The notes under the pieces: model-generated
Databases searched by the model: none
Told to the model about the DNA's origin: nothing
The model's input: only the letters and a program-made list of their open reading frames with translations
Shown here: piece by piece, positions 9,724-18,814 of the stretch
How the letters are laid out: each line of letters starts with the position of its first letter
Position numbering within the stretch: position 1 is the stretch's first letter
DNA from: Nocardia yamanashiensis NBRC 100130
GTDB taxonomy: Bacteria > Actinomycetota > Actinomycetes > Mycobacteriales > Mycobacteriaceae
NCBI RefSeq assembly: GCF_001613325.1
Contig: NZ_BDCD01000002.1
Span: forward strand, 310,001 to 374,000
Direction: 5' to 3'
DNA length: 64,000 nucleotides
Translations under genes and position numbers: made by a program

Positions 9724-11333
9724 ACGCGAATCTCGCCGCCGCGGTGGAGGGCAGCCGCCCGCTGCTCAATATCTCCATCTTCGCGGCCTTCGTCGTGATC
9801 ACCCTGGTGATCGTGTTCCGCGCCAGCCGCGATACCCGCACGGCCGCCGACTATTACGCGGCCGGGCGGGCCTTCTCCGGACCGCAGAACGGCATCGCCA
9901 TCTCGGGGGACTATCTGTCGGCGGCCAGCTTCCTGGGCATCGCGGGGGCCATCGCGCTCTACGGCTACGACGGCTTCCTCTATTCGATCGGCTTCCTGGT
10001 GGCCTGGCTGGTGGCGCTGCTGCTGGTGGCCGAATTGCTCAGGAACACCGGCAAATTCACGCTCGGCGATGTGCTGGCCTTCCGGATGAAACAACGTCCG
10101 GTGCGGGCGGCGGCCGCCACCTCGACGCTGGCGGTCAGCCTGTTCTATCTGCTGGCCCAGATGGCCGGTGCGGGTGTGCTGGTCTCGCTGCTGCTGGGCG
10201 TATCCGGTGCTGCCGGACAGAATCTGGTGATCGCCGTGGTGGGCGCAATCATGATCATCTACGTGCTCGTCGGCGGGATGAAGGGCACCACCTGGGTGCA
10301 GATCGTGAAGGCGGTACTGCTGATCGGCGCGGCGGGGGCGATGACCATCTGGGTGCTCGGGCGGTACGGATTCAATCTGTCGAGCCTGCTGCAGGCGGCG
10401 GTCGATCACGGCGGGAAGGTGGGGGAGAAGCTCCTGGAACCGGGCGTGCGTTACGGCAAGACCGGTACGACGAAGATCGACTTCCTGTCCCTCGCACTGG
10501 CTCTCGTGCTCGGGACGGCGGGCCTGCCGCATGTGCTGATGCGCTTCTACACGGTGCCGACGGCCAAGGACGCCCGGCGCTCGGTGGTGTGGGCGATCGG
10601 GCTGATCGGGGTGTTCTATCTGTTCACCCTGGTGCTCGGGTACGGCGCGGGGGCGCTGGTCGGGCCGGACAAGATCGCGAAAGCGCCCGGGAAGGAGAAT
10701 GCCGCGGCCCCGCTGCTGGCCCTGGAACTGGGCGGGCCGGTGCTGCTGGGATTCGTTGCGGCCGTGGCCTTCGCGACGATTCTGGCGGTGGTGGCGGGGC
10801 TGACCATCACGGCGTCGGCGTCGTTCGCGCACGACGTGTACGCCAATGTGATCAAGAAGGGCAGCGGCGAGGGCAAGGACAGTGAAGTGCGGGTCGCTCG
10901 CATCACGGCGGTGGTGATCGGGGCGCTCGCCATCGTGGGCGGGATTCTGGCCAAGAATCAGAACGTGGCTTTCCTTGTGGCCCTGGCCTTCGCGGTGGCC
11001 GCCTCGGCAAACCTACCGACCATTCTGTATTCATTGTTCTGGCGGCGCTTCAATACCGCCGGAGCGCTGTGGAGTATCTACGGCGGGCTGACCATCACCA
11101 TCGTACTGATCGTGTTCTCGCCGGCGGTCTCCGGCGCACCCACCGCCATGCTCAAAACCGTTGACTTTCACTGGTTCCCGCTGGCCAATCCGGGCCTGGT
11201 CTCCATCCCGGCCTCGTTCGCCCTGGGCTGGCTGGGCACCGTGCTGTCCAGGGAGCGAAACGACGCCAAGTACGAAGAGATGCAGGTGCGTTCGCTGACC
11301 GGCGCGGGCGCGGAAAAGGCTGTCCAGCACTGA
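9720..11333 (+). CDS. Solute:sodium symporter family permease, ActP/MctC-like monocarboxylate transporter
   Basis: A 537-aa polytopic membrane protein of the SSS family with about 13 predicted helices. Diagnostic segments include TAADYYAAGRAFSGPQNGIA, the ISGDYLSAASFLG motif, the GDVLAFRM loop, a conserved LVGGMKGTTWVQIVKA stretch and TAGLPHVLMRFYTVP. These resemble ActP (acetate) and corynebacterial MctC (acetate, propionate, pyruvate). The ATG overlaps the stop of the DUF485 gene by 4 bp, the typical yjcH-actP arrangement. Substrate assignment to short monocarboxylates is family inference. Confidence 0.9.
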   Translation: MNANLAAAVEGSRPLLNISIFAAFVVITLVIVFRASRDTRTAADYYAAGRAFSGPQNGIAISGDYLSAASFLGIAGAIALYGYDGFLYSIGFLVAWLVALLLVAELLRNTGKFTLGDVLAFRMKQRPVRAAAATSTLAVSLFYLLAQMAGAGVLVSLLLGVSGAAGQNLVIAVVGAIMIIYVLVGGMKGTTWVQIVKAVLLIGAAGAMTIWVLGRYGFNLSSLLQAAVDHGGKVGEKLLEPGVRYGKTGTTKIDFLSLALALVLGTAGLPHVLMRFYTVPTAKDARRSVVWAIGLIGVFYLFTLVLGYGAGALVGPDKIAKAPGKENAAAPLLALELGGPVLLGFVAAVAFATILAVVAGLTITASASFAHDVYANVIKKGSGEGKDSEVRVARITAVVIGALAIVGGILAKNQNVAFLVALAFAVAASANLPTILYSLFWRRFNTAGALWSIYGGLTITIVLIVFSPAVSGAPTAMLKTVDFHWFPLANPGLVSIPASFALGWLGTVLSRERNDAKYEEMQVRSLTGAGAEKAVQH

Positions 11334-11365
11334 TATCGGAAAATTGTCGCGGAAAATTAACTGAA

Positions 11366-11389
11366 TGATCTTGATAAATATCAAGATCA
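11366..11389. repeat. AT-rich 24-bp palindrome upstream of the F0 gene cluster
   Basis: Two perfect 11-bp arms (11366-11376 and 11379-11389) starting TGATCTTGATA, with two central A residues. It sits in an unusually AT-rich pocket of 11334-11410 in otherwise GC-rich DNA. It is followed by A residues rather than T on the plus strand, so it does not look like a terminator for the symporter gene and may be an operator. Confidence 0.6.
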
Positions 11390-11449
11390 AAAAATTGAAG
11401 ATCAGAATTATTGCCGCGCAACGTGGTTGGGCTGTGTATGCTATTGATC

Positions 11450-11878
11450 ATGCACGGCCCCACTACGAGGTGGGATGAGGGCGAGGCGGTGTCGCAAGTG
11501 GACGTCAACAGGCTCCGAATGCGCCGCGCGACTGCAATTGCACTCGCGATCGGCGTCCTGGTGTTGATGGCTGCTGGAGTGTTCGAACGATTGTTGCTGG
11601 GTGTTTTCATAAGCGCCGGTTTAGGACTCGGCTGGCTGAATGCCCAAGTGACCTGGATGTCCATTGTGCGCATCACGGATTCGGAAACACCCAGCAAGCA
11701 GAAAATGGCCCTGTCGTCTGCTTCCCGTTTGCTACTGCTCACCGGCCTGGCCATCGTGATCGCCATGTTCACCCGGCCCTACGGCATCGGAATCTTCTTC
11801 GGCCTGGCGCTATTTCAGATCATCCTGGTACTCCACACCGTGGTGCCCGAGGTGAAAGGACTTCGGCAATCCTCATGA
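11450..11878 (+). CDS. atpI: ATP synthase subunit I-like small membrane protein
   Basis: A 142-aa hydrophobic protein with four predicted helices (about 30-50, 55-75, 90-110 and 118-137). It lies directly upstream of atpB, whose ATG overlaps its stop (ATGA), the position held by AtpI. AtpI-like proteins help assemble the c-ring and are poorly conserved, so the assignment rests on position and topology. TATGCT at 11437-11442 would place transcription start at the ATG at 11450, a leaderless start. An alternative is GTG 11489 with a weak GAGG-type SD. Confidence 0.75.
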   Translation: MHGPTTRWDEGEAVSQVDVNRLRMRRATAIALAIGVLVLMAAGVFERLLLGVFISAGLGLGWLNAQVTWMSIVRITDSETPSKQKMALSSASRLLLLTGLAIVIAMFTRPYGIGIFFGLALFQIILVLHTVVPEVKGLRQSS

Positions 11879-12666
11879 CGCCTCCCATTGCTCCGATAGC
11901 TCAGACGACCGTAACCACGACTCTGGCCGCCGAAGGGGACTCGGAGCCGAAGATCCACGTGGGCGAACACGCCGTCGCCGAGCTGTGGGGTCTCGAGTTC
12001 AACGTGGACACCATCGTCTCCACCTCGGTAGCCGCGCTCATCGTGCTCGGCCTGGCCTTCTACCTGCGGATCAAGCTCACCTCGGGCGTGCCCAACGGTG
12101 TGCAGCTGTTCTTCGAATCCGTCACGATCGCAATGCGGAACCAGGTCGAGGGCGCCATCGGCATGAAGGTCGCGCCGTTCGCGCTGCCGCTGGCGGTCAC
12201 CCTGTTCACCTTCATCCTGCTGTCGAACTGGCTGTCCATCCTGCCGGTGCAATACGGCGACGGTGAGCTCATCGCCCCGCCCGCCTCGGACGTGAATTTC
12301 GTCTACGCGCTGGCGCTGTTCGTCTTCCTGTTCTACCAAGGCGCGGGCATCTGGCGGCGCGGCGCGGGCAATCACGCCAAACAATTGCTCAAGGGCCACA
12401 CCGGCTGGGGCCCCATGATTTTCATCAATGTGATCGAGGAGATCGCCAAACCGCTGTCGCTGTCCCTGCGACTCTTCGGCAATATGTTCGCCGGCGGTGT
12501 GATGGTCGCCGTCATCACCTTGTTCCCGTTCTGGATCAGCTGGGGTCCGAATGCCGTATGGAAACTCTTCGACCTCTTCGTCGGAGCCATTCAGGCGTTC
12601 ATCTTCTCCCTGCTGACCGTCCTGTACTTCAGCCAGTCGATGTCGCTGGAGCATGAGAAACACTGA
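11875..12666 (+). CDS. atpB: F0F1 ATP synthase subunit a
   Basis: The 263-aa membrane subunit forms the proton half-channels against the c-ring. The N-terminal tail precedes helix 1 (about 45-65). The hallmark [14 protein letters not shown] near residues 194-207 holds the essential Arg (about 199). The conserved last helix contains [15 protein letters not shown]. Length and motifs are normal for actinobacteria, so nothing suggests decay. It overlaps the preceding gene by ATGA and is followed by atpE after 44 bp. What is odd is the operon, which stops after the b-type subunits. Confidence 0.96.
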   Translation: MTPPIAPIAQTTVTTTLAAEGDSEPKIHVGEHAVAELWGLEFNVDTIVSTSVAALIVLGLAFYLRIKLTSGVPNGVQLFFESVTIAMRNQVEGAIGMKVAPFALPLAVTLFTFILLSNWLSILPVQYGDGELIAPPASDVNFVYALALFVFLFYQGAGIWRRGAGNHAKQLLKGHTGWGPMIFINVIEEIAKPLSLSLRLFGNMFAGGVMVAVITLFPFWISWGPNAVWKLFDLFVGAIQAFIFSLLTVLYFSQSMSLEHEKH

Positions 12667-12707
12667 ACGGCACAGTCGTTCGGGGATTAATTCCGATAAG
12701 GAAGTGA

Positions 12708-12962
<255 letters not shown>

Positions 12963-12970
12963 GCGAAATC

Positions 12971-13477
12971 ATGTCTCCAAGAACGGATGTGGAGGCCGCG
13001 GGGAACTTCCTGATCCCCAACGGCACCTTCTTCGCCGAGCTGGCGATCTTCCTGATCGTGCTCGGAGTCATCTGGTTCTTCGTCGTCCCGCCGATCCGGA
13101 AGGTATTGGCGGAACGGGAGGCACGGGTCGAACGCACGACGGCGACCGCCAAGGAAGCCAACGAGATATTCGGCGACGCGCAAGAGCGCTACCAGACCGC
13201 AATGGAGAAGGCCCGATCCGAGGCCGCCGAGATACGCAATCAAGCGCGTGCCGAAGGCCGGGCCATTCTCGAGGAATTGCGCGCCGAAGCGCAGCAGGAG
13301 GCCGACCACATCGTGGCCGAGTCCACGGCACACCTGCGTGCCGAGGCCGACCAGGTCGCCGCCGAACTACGCGAATCAGTCGAACCGCTCGCCCAGAACC
13401 TGGCCGATCGGATGCTCGGCGTGAACGACCGTGCCCGGACCAGTGCCGGCCACCAGAGAGGACGGGGGTCATCGTGA
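12971..13477 (+). CDS. atpF: F0F1 ATP synthase subunit b
   Basis: The 168-aa protein has one N-terminal membrane helix (about 20-42, FFAELAIFLIVLGVIWFFVV) and a long charged helix with heptad character (about 50-155) that forms the peripheral stator stalk. It starts 8 bp after atpE and overlaps the next gene by 4 bp (13474-13477). Length is normal for actinobacterial AtpF. Confidence 0.93.
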   Translation: MSPRTDVEAAGNFLIPNGTFFAELAIFLIVLGVIWFFVVPPIRKVLAEREARVERTTATAKEANEIFGDAQERYQTAMEKARSEAAEIRNQARAEGRAILEELRAEAQQEADHIVAESTAHLRAEADQVAAELRESVEPLAQNLADRMLGVNDRARTSAGHQRGRGSS

Positions 13478-14052
13478 TCCTCACCGACGACAGCTATGTC
13501 GCCGAAGGACTGTACGACATCACCTTCGATTGGCCCGTCTTCTTCAGTCAGCTATTCGGGTTCGTCGTCATCGTCTGGTTCATCGTGAAATACGTTGCGC
13601 CCTTTGTCAGAAAGACGATGACCAAGTCCCAGGACATCATCCGCAAACAACTCGAGGAGAGCGCCGAAGCGGCGACCCGGCTGGAGAACGCCAAAGCGGC
13701 GTACGACAGCGCGATGTCGGAAGCCCAGGCCGAACTCGAGCGCATGCGGGAGGAGGCGCGCGTCGACGCCGATCGCATCATCGCTCAGATGCGGGAGGCC
13801 GCCGCCGCCGAAGTCGAACGGGTGCGCCGCCAGGGCCGCGATCAGATCCTGCAATTCCGCAGGCAGCTGATCCGGGACCTGGAGGTCGATCTCTCGGCCG
13901 CCATGCTGGCGCTCACCGAGGAGAAAGTGCGCGAGCACATCAGCACCCCGCAAGCCCGCTCCGAGAGCATCGAGAAATTCCTCGACGATCTCGAAGCCCT
14001 GGCCAATTCCGCTCCGGCCGTGCAACGTCCGACACAGCCGAAGCGCAACTGA
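13474..14052 (+). CDS. Second b-type subunit: b-like half of the actinobacterial b-delta (AtpH) protein, lacking delta
   Basis: The 192-aa protein has a membrane helix at about 24-45 (FFSQLFGFVVIVWFIVKYVA), the PFVRKTM motif, and a coiled stator helix (about 55-165). This matches the N-terminal third of mycobacterial AtpH, a b-delta fusion of roughly 445 aa. Here the frame ends after a Pro-rich tail (VQRPTQPKRN), and the convergent VOC gene begins 11 bp later. No delta domain is present in any frame and no atpA, atpG, atpD or atpC follows. The protein is either a free-standing b' subunit or the stump of a former fusion. Confidence 0.85.
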   Translation: MILTDDSYVAEGLYDITFDWPVFFSQLFGFVVIVWFIVKYVAPFVRKTMTKSQDIIRKQLEESAEAATRLENAKAAYDSAMSEAQAELERMREEARVDADRIIAQMREAAAAEVERVRRQGRDQILQFRRQLIRDLEVDLSAAMLALTEEKVREHISTPQARSESIEKFLDDLEALANSAPAVQRPTQPKRN

Positions 14053-14063
14053 ACACGTAGGTG

Positions 14064-14792
14064 TCAGGCCGGTTCCCGGCCGGTCAGGCAATACGCCTGC
14101 CCGGCCGGATCAGCCATGACCAGCCAATGGCGACCGCGCTCCACCTGCCGCGCGCCCAGCTTCTCGTGCCAGGCGCCGGTGGCCTCGATATCGGTGCACG
14201 CCAGATCCACATGCGCCGACGTCGGCCGGTCTTCCGTAAGCCGTTGCAGCAGCATGCCGATGGGCAGCCGCGGATCGGCGGTGAGCCGGGAGAATTCGGG
14301 CAGGCTACCCGCTGTCCAGTGCCACCCGGTCACTTCGGTCCAGAACCGGACCTCGTCCTCGTAGTCGGACGCGCCGATATCCACGCACACCTGATCCAGC
14401 CGGCTGCGATCGCCCGCCGGACCACGCACGGTCGGCGCGAGCTCACCCGCGCCGCGCCCGGACGGGGTGAAGCAGAACGTCATGCCGTGCGGCGATTTCA
14501 GGACCATGTAGTCCGGATGCTCCAGCACCAGCGTGGCCCCCAGGCCGATCGCACGCTCGGTCGCGGCGGCGACATCGTCCACGTCCAGATCGAGATGCAC
14601 CCGGGCCGCGTCCGGCACCGCCTGCATCTTCACCGTCGCCCCGCCCGAATCCGGTAGCAGCGTCACGAATTCGGAGTTCTCGCCGCGTTTCGCCGAGACG
14701 GTGGTGCCGGTCACCGCCGACCAGAACTCGGCGCATTCGTCGAATTGCGCGGCGGGACGGTCCAGGAACGCCCACATCCAGCGAATCGTCAT
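14064..14792 (-). CDS. Two-domain VOC (glyoxalase/bleomycin resistance-like) protein
   Basis: The 242-aa protein has two tandem beta-alpha-beta-beta-beta modules. The first starts WMWAFLDRPAAQFDECAEFW and the second LDQVCVDIGASDYEDEVRFW, each followed by the FWxxVTG motif. Putative metal-ligand His and Glu residues are incomplete compared with glyoxalase I, so it may be a binding protein or a dioxygenase-like member. ATG 14792 was chosen because GGGAGA lies at a good distance upstream, while the ATG at 14804 would overlap this SD. It is probably co-transcribed after the GlxA-type gene on the same strand. Confidence 0.85.
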   Translation of the reverse strand: MTIRWMWAFLDRPAAQFDECAEFWSAVTGTTVSAKRGENSEFVTLLPDSGGATVKMQAVPDAARVHLDLDVDDVAAATERAIGLGATLVLEHPDYMVLKSPHGMTFCFTPSGRGAGELAPTVRGPAGDRSRLDQVCVDIGASDYEDEVRFWTEVTGWHWTAGSLPEFSRLTADPRLPIGMLLQRLTEDRPTSAHVDLACTDIEATGAWHEKLGARQVERGRHWLVMADPAGQAYCLTGREPA

Positions 14793-14828
14793 GCTGTCTC
14801 CCATCTTTCGCGAATAGCCGTCTCGACG

Positions 14829-15788
14829 CTAATGCGCCCGGAAGGTCTTGCGGTAGACCTGCGGCGACACCCCGACCTCGGCGCGCATGTGATGGCGCAG
14901 CGAGGCGGCGGTGCCCATGCCGGCCGACCGGGCCACGGCATCGACGGCCAGATCGGTGGACTCCAGCAGGTGCCGGGCGTGCCGCAACCGCTGTTGCAAT
15001 ACCCACGCGCCGGGCGCCATCCCGGTCTCGGCCTTGAACCGGCGGGTGAAGGTGCGCACGCTCATACACGCGTGCGTGGCAAGGGAATTCAGGTCCAGTT
15101 CGTGATCGAGATGGCGCAGCGCCCACATCCGGGTGGGCGCGGTGCCGTCGGCGCCCGGCTCGGGCAGATGCCGTTCGATGAACTGCGATTGCCCGCCCTC
15201 GCGCCACGGCGGCACCACGCAGTAGCGGGCCGAGCGATTGGCCACCGCGCTGCCGTGATCGGAGCGGATGAGATGCAGGCACAGGTCGATGCCCGCGGCC
15301 AGACCCGCTGCGGTCCAGAGGTTTCCGTCCTGGACGAAGAGCTGGTTCTCGTCCAGCCGCACCCGCGGATACAGCGAGCGGAACATGTCGGCGAACTTCC
15401 AGTGCGTGGTGGCGTGACGATCGTCGAGCAGGCCGGCCGCACCGAGCACGAACGCGCCGGTGCAGATCGAGACGATGCGGGCATCGGGCCGGATGGTGGC
15501 CAGGGCCTCGGCGAGTTCCGGCGGCAGGATGCCCTGTGTGCGCGGGCCGGGGATCTGGGTGCCCGGGATGATCACCGTGTCCGCGCGGGCCAACAGTTCC
15601 GGGCCGAAGGCGGGCACGATGCCGTAACCGGTGGTGGACTGGACGGTTTCGCGGCTGACGCCGCAGATGTGCACTTCGTACAGCGGATTCCCGTCGGCGT
15701 CCTTGGCCGAGCCGAGCACGGTGGGGGGAATCGTCATATCGAAGCCCACGATGGGCTCGAGCGCGAGCACGGCGACCAGATGCGGCAC
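14829..15788 (-). CDS. GlxA-family transcriptional regulator (DJ-1/PfpI plus AraC HTH)
   Basis: The 319-aa protein has an N-terminal DJ-1/PfpI-like domain (about 1-180). The nucleophile-elbow region VSICTGAFVLGAAGLLDDR retains the Cys. The C-terminal AraC HTH (about 215-315) contains LNSLATHACMSVRTFTRRF and AVARSAGMGTAASLRHHM. Start GTG 15788 was chosen because AGGAGG lies four bases upstream; a longer frame to 15842 exists. It is divergent from an MFS gene (start 15878) across 89 bp and may control it. Confidence 0.9.
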   Translation of the reverse strand: MPHLVAVLALEPIVGFDMTIPPTVLGSAKDADGNPLYEVHICGVSRETVQSTTGYGIVPAFGPELLARADTVIIPGTQIPGPRTQGILPPELAEALATIRPDARIVSICTGAFVLGAAGLLDDRHATTHWKFADMFRSLYPRVRLDENQLFVQDGNLWTAAGLAAGIDLCLHLIRSDHGSAVANRSARYCVVPPWREGGQSQFIERHLPEPGADGTAPTRMWALRHLDHELDLNSLATHACMSVRTFTRRFKAETGMAPGAWVLQQRLRHARHLLESTDLAVDAVARSAGMGTAASLRHHMRAEVGVSPQVYRKTFRAH

Positions 15789-15877
15789 GGCGCCTCCTCG
15801 AATGGTTGGCCAGATCTTGACGCATTGTGGCATCCAGGCCACTCGATCGCCAGCCCGTCATCCGGCACGCTTCAGCG

Positions 15878-17251
15878 GTGAGTGAAATCCGGACCGATCC
15901 CGCCTTCGAATCGCAGCCCGGCGCACCGGCATCGCCCCACACGGTCGACGGCAGCGCGCCGCACGGCGGGGACCAGAAACCGTCCAGGCGATTGCATCCG
16001 GCCTGGATCGTCGCGGCCGTCGGCTTCGTCGCGCTGATCGGCGCGGCCGGATTCCGTTCCGTGCCGAGCGTGCTGATGGATCCGCTGCATCGGGAATTCG
16101 GCTGGTCGCACGGCACCATCGGCGCGGCGGTATCGGTCAATGTGCTGCTCTACGGCCTCATTTCACCGTTCGCGGCCGCGCTCATGGACCGCTTCGGGAT
16201 CCGCCGGGTGGTGGCGTGCGCGCTGCTGCTCATCGCCGCGGGCAGTGGACTCACGGTGTTCATGACCCAGCCCTGGCAACTGATGGCGACCTGGGGTCTG
16301 CTGGTCGGCATCGGCGTCGGATCGATGTCCATGCCGTTCGTGGCGACCATCACCGGGCGCTGGTTCGTGCAACAGCGCGGCCTGGTCACCGGTGTGCTCA
16401 CCGCGGCCGGCGCGACAGGCCAGCTGATCTTCCTGCCGCTGGTGGCGCGCCTGGCCAATGAACACGGCTGGCGCACACCGGCTCTGGTGGTGGCCGGGCT
16501 GGCGCTGGCGGTGGTGCCGCTGGTGCTGCTGTTCATCCGCGATTTCCCCAGTGATCTGGGCGTCACCGCCTACGGCGCGGAACCGGGCAGCCAGGTCGGG
16601 GTCCGCACCACCGCGAAAGGCGGCGCGTCGCGGGCGCTGACCGTGCTGTTCACCGTGGCCCGCAAACCCGTGTTCTGGTTCCTGGCGGGCGGATTCGCCA
16701 TCTGTGGCATGTCCACCAACGGTCTTATCGGCACCCATTTCGTGAGCGCCGCCCACGATCACGGCATGCCCGCCACCACCGCCGCGGGATTGCTCGCCCT
16801 GGTCGGCGTTTTCGATGTGGCCGGCACCATCGCCTCGGGCTGGCTCACCGACCGCGTCGATTCCCGCTACCTGCTGGTCGGCTACTACACCCTGCGCGGC
16901 CTGTCGCTGCTGATCCTGCCCGCCCTGTTCGCGCCGGACGTGGAACCGAGCATGTGGGCGTTCATCATCTTCTACGGCCTGGACTGGATCGCCACCGTCC
17001 CGCCCACCGTGGCCCTGTGCCGCGAGCATTTCGGCGACGACGGCCCCGTGGCGTTCGGCTGGGTCTTCGCCTCCCATCAGGTCGGCGCGGCCGTCGCGGC
17101 CTTCGGCGCGGGCGTGATTCGCGACCTGAATGGCAGCTACACCCTGGCCTGGTACATCGCGGGCGCGCTGTGCGGGGTGGCGGCCCTCATGTCCGCGAGC
17201 ATCCGCCGCAAGCCCGCGACCTCACCCGTCGATGGCGTTGTGCGGGCGTGA
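15878..17251 (+). CDS. MFS transporter
   Basis: A 457-aa permease of the major facilitator superfamily with a roughly 45-residue hydrophilic N-terminal extension followed by 12 predicted helices in two six-helix halves. The loop 2-3 motif appears as ALMDRFGIRRVVA and its second-half counterpart as GWLTDRVDSRYLL. Overall it resembles OFA/MCT-like actinobacterial MFS proteins (FGWSHGTIGAAVSVNVL), which often carry carboxylates, but the substrate is not predictable. GTG 15878 is preferred to an upstream frame extension; no strong SD is visible. Its last 30 bp overlap the convergent DUF3099 gene. Confidence 0.88.
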   Translation: MSEIRTDPAFESQPGAPASPHTVDGSAPHGGDQKPSRRLHPAWIVAAVGFVALIGAAGFRSVPSVLMDPLHREFGWSHGTIGAAVSVNVLLYGLISPFAAALMDRFGIRRVVACALLLIAAGSGLTVFMTQPWQLMATWGLLVGIGVGSMSMPFVATITGRWFVQQRGLVTGVLTAAGATGQLIFLPLVARLANEHGWRTPALVVAGLALAVVPLVLLFIRDFPSDLGVTAYGAEPGSQVGVRTTAKGGASRALTVLFTVARKPVFWFLAGGFAICGMSTNGLIGTHFVSAAHDHGMPATTAAGLLALVGVFDVAGTIASGWLTDRVDSRYLLVGYYTLRGLSLLILPALFAPDVEPSMWAFIIFYGLDWIATVPPTVALCREHFGDDGPVAFGWVFASHQVGAAVAAFGAGVIRDLNGSYTLAWYIAGALCGVAALMSASIRRKPATSPVDGVVRA

Positions 17252-17659
17252 CTCCAATTCCTTCTGATTCCGCCGCCCGTCCCACCGGCTGGGCTCGTCC
17301 TTGGTCCGCGGCGGCCGGTCGTTCGCGATCAGCACCGCGATCCAGGGCAGCGGAATCGACACCCCGATGATCAGCAGCGAGATGACCCAGTTCCCCCACA
17401 GCGAGTAGGCCACCGCCGACAGCACCAGGCACGGAATCCGGAACGCCATAATGATCGTGTACCGCTTCACCCGGTCGTGATGCTGCTGCTCGAGCGACGT
17501 CGCGGCCTCGGTGATCAGCGCCGGGTGGTCCTTCTCACCCGGGAAATACCCCTGGGAAGGCCGCTCGGGCTTGGGAACCGAACCAGCCGGGCGGAATTCG
17601 AACTGTGGGCGATCGCCGCCACCTGGTACTTCGGCCTGGGATTCGCCGTCACCTTGCAT
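17222..17659 (-). CDS. DUF3099 membrane protein
   Basis: The 145-aa protein has a disordered N-terminus (1-45) and the DUF3099 core: LITEAATSLEQQHHDRVKRY, then two membrane helices (about 70-88 and 92-112) and the PPRTKDEP exit motif. Its size matches the mycobacterial transmembrane protein next to sigB (Rv2709 type). Function is unknown. The 3' end overlaps the MFS coding sequence by 30 bp in the convergent direction. The start at 17659 is the best ATG; an upstream ATG at 17719 is less likely because it would run into the promoter of the DUF3039 gene. Confidence 0.85.
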   Translation of the reverse strand: MQGDGESQAEVPGGGDRPQFEFRPAGSVPKPERPSQGYFPGEKDHPALITEAATSLEQQHHDRVKRYTIIMAFRIPCLVLSAVAYSLWGNWVISLLIIGVSIPLPWIAVLIANDRPPRTKDEPSRWDGRRNQKELESRPHNAIDG

Positions 17660-17735
17660 ACCCCCGAGTCTTCCACTACGACGCGTAGGATGCACATGCC
17701 GCCGGCGATCGCATCTCATTTGGCATCATGTACTG

Positions 17736-17966
17736 GTGAGCACAGACACCCTCGTACGCCCGGATACGACCACCGACGAGTCGACCGACAACGACACCCC
17801 CAAGGTCTTCCACTACGTCAAGAAGAACAAGATCGCCGAAAGCGCGGTCATGGGCACCCACGTAGTAGCCCTCTGCGGTGAAGTCTTCCCGGTCACCAAG
17901 TCCCCCAAGCCCGGCTCCCCGGTCTGCCAGGAGTGCAAGCGCATCTACGAAATGATGAAGAAGTGA
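17736..17966 (+). CDS. DUF3039 small zinc-ribbon-like protein
   Basis: A 76-aa protein conserved across actinobacteria. The core KVFHYVKKNKIAESAVMGTH is followed by VVALCGEVFPV and PVCQECKRIYE, giving Cys residues in a C-x(n)-CxxC arrangement likely to bind a metal. Start GTG 17736 is chosen by comparison with the usual MST(x)TL-RPDTTTDE opening of the family. It corresponds to the small protein of the Rv2708c type next to sigB in mycobacteria. Function is unknown. It is divergent from DUF3099 across 76 bp. Confidence 0.9.
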   Translation: MSTDTLVRPDTTTDESTDNDTPKVFHYVKKNKIAESAVMGTHVVALCGEVFPVTKSPKPGSPVCQECKRIYEMMKK

Positions 17967-18017
17967 CGCGCTAGGACCAGGCATTTCGCCCGCTCGATGG
18001 GCGTTTTGTGGCTGTGG

Positions 18018-18039
18018 AGTGCCACTTTGAGTGCCACTT
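18018..18039 (+). repeat. Tandem GAGTGCCACTT repeat, copy 1
   Basis: Two head-to-tail copies of GAGTGCCACTT. Single related units follow at 18156-18169 (GAGTGCCATTTTGA) and 18227-18239 (GAGTGTCATTTTC). Confidence 0.65.
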
Positions 18040-18085
18040 CCAGCGGGTTCCAAAGTGGCCCGTTGCGGCCGATTCCTTCTTCATC

Positions 18086-18171
18086 GGTGGGTGGATGATG
18101 AAGGACTGGCTGTTTCTGCTGTTCAAGGCGTTGTGTGCGGCTTCGTTGGGTCGCGGAGTGCCATTTTGATG
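18086..18171 (+). repeat. 86-bp repeat, unit A
   Basis: Starts GGTGGGTGGATGATGAAG and ends GAGTGCCATTTTGATG. A diverged direct copy lies at 18730-18814. The two share long identical blocks such as CTGTTTCTGCTGTTCA. Confidence 0.65.
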
Positions 18172-18576
18172 TTCTTCATCAGCTCCTGGAGGTGGTTCCG
18201 GCAACAGAAACGGCAACCTGACAGGGTGAGTGTCATTTTCGGTGCGTTCCAAAGGCTTCGGTGGTTTGTTGGCCTCAGTGCTGTCGACCATGGTGATCCC
18301 ACGTCAAGGCATACGGCGATCCTGAAGGCGTATTTTGCTCGTCCTGTTCGGGAGGACCACGTTGTGCGTGCTCGTTCTGCAAAGGATGGGAGTTCGCTCG
18401 TGACGCTGGACGTGCTCCGACAACGCACTAGCCGCGACCCGGGCGTTCAGGAACTCGCGCGATTCGAGTGGGGGTGGCGGTTTTGGCTGTTGGTCGTCGT
18501 TTCAGTTGCAGGGGAGCGGTTCTCGACTGTGCTTGGCCGGAGGAGGGGCCCGGAATGTCGGGATGTGGCGGGAACC

Positions 18577-18632
18577 GCAGTGCCATTTTGAGTGCCATTT
18601 TGCGGCCGGAACGGTGGGAATCGAAGGGTTTC
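18577..18632 (+). repeat. 56-bp direct repeat, left copy, with tandem AGTGCCATTTTG units
   Basis: Matches 19676-19731 at 51 of 56 positions. It contains two head-to-tail AGTGCCATTTT units followed by GCGGCCGGAA. Confidence 0.75.
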
Positions 18633-18686
18633 AGTCGGCTTGGATGGGATGCGTTGAGATGGTGAAATGGCAGGTCAGAATAGGTA

Positions 18687-18729
18687 GAACCCCCAAGATC
18701 GCCCGGTCAGCGGATGATCTTGGGGGTTC
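18687..18729. repeat. Long perfect hairpin (14-bp arms)
   Basis: GAACCCCCAAGATC (18687-18700) pairs perfectly with GATCTTGGGGGTTC (18716-18729) across a 15-base loop. It could be a terminator or an integration-related structure. No T run follows on either strand. Confidence 0.6.
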
Positions 18730-18814
18730 AGTGGGTGGATGCTGAAAGACTGACTGTTTCTGCTGTTCAGGGAGCTATGCGTGGCTTTGTTCGGGCGGAG
18801 GGTACCTTTTGATG
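18730..18814 (+). repeat. 86-bp repeat family, unit B
   Basis: Diverged direct copy of 18086-18171, starting AGTGGGTGGATGCTGAAA and ending CCTTTTGATG. It begins right at the edge of the hairpin 18687-18729. Confidence 0.65.

Noticed and set aside
18031..18591. 186-codon plus-strand frame in the repeat region
   Set aside because: It spans repeat unit A and several arm-like repeats, has no SD and no recognisable domain.
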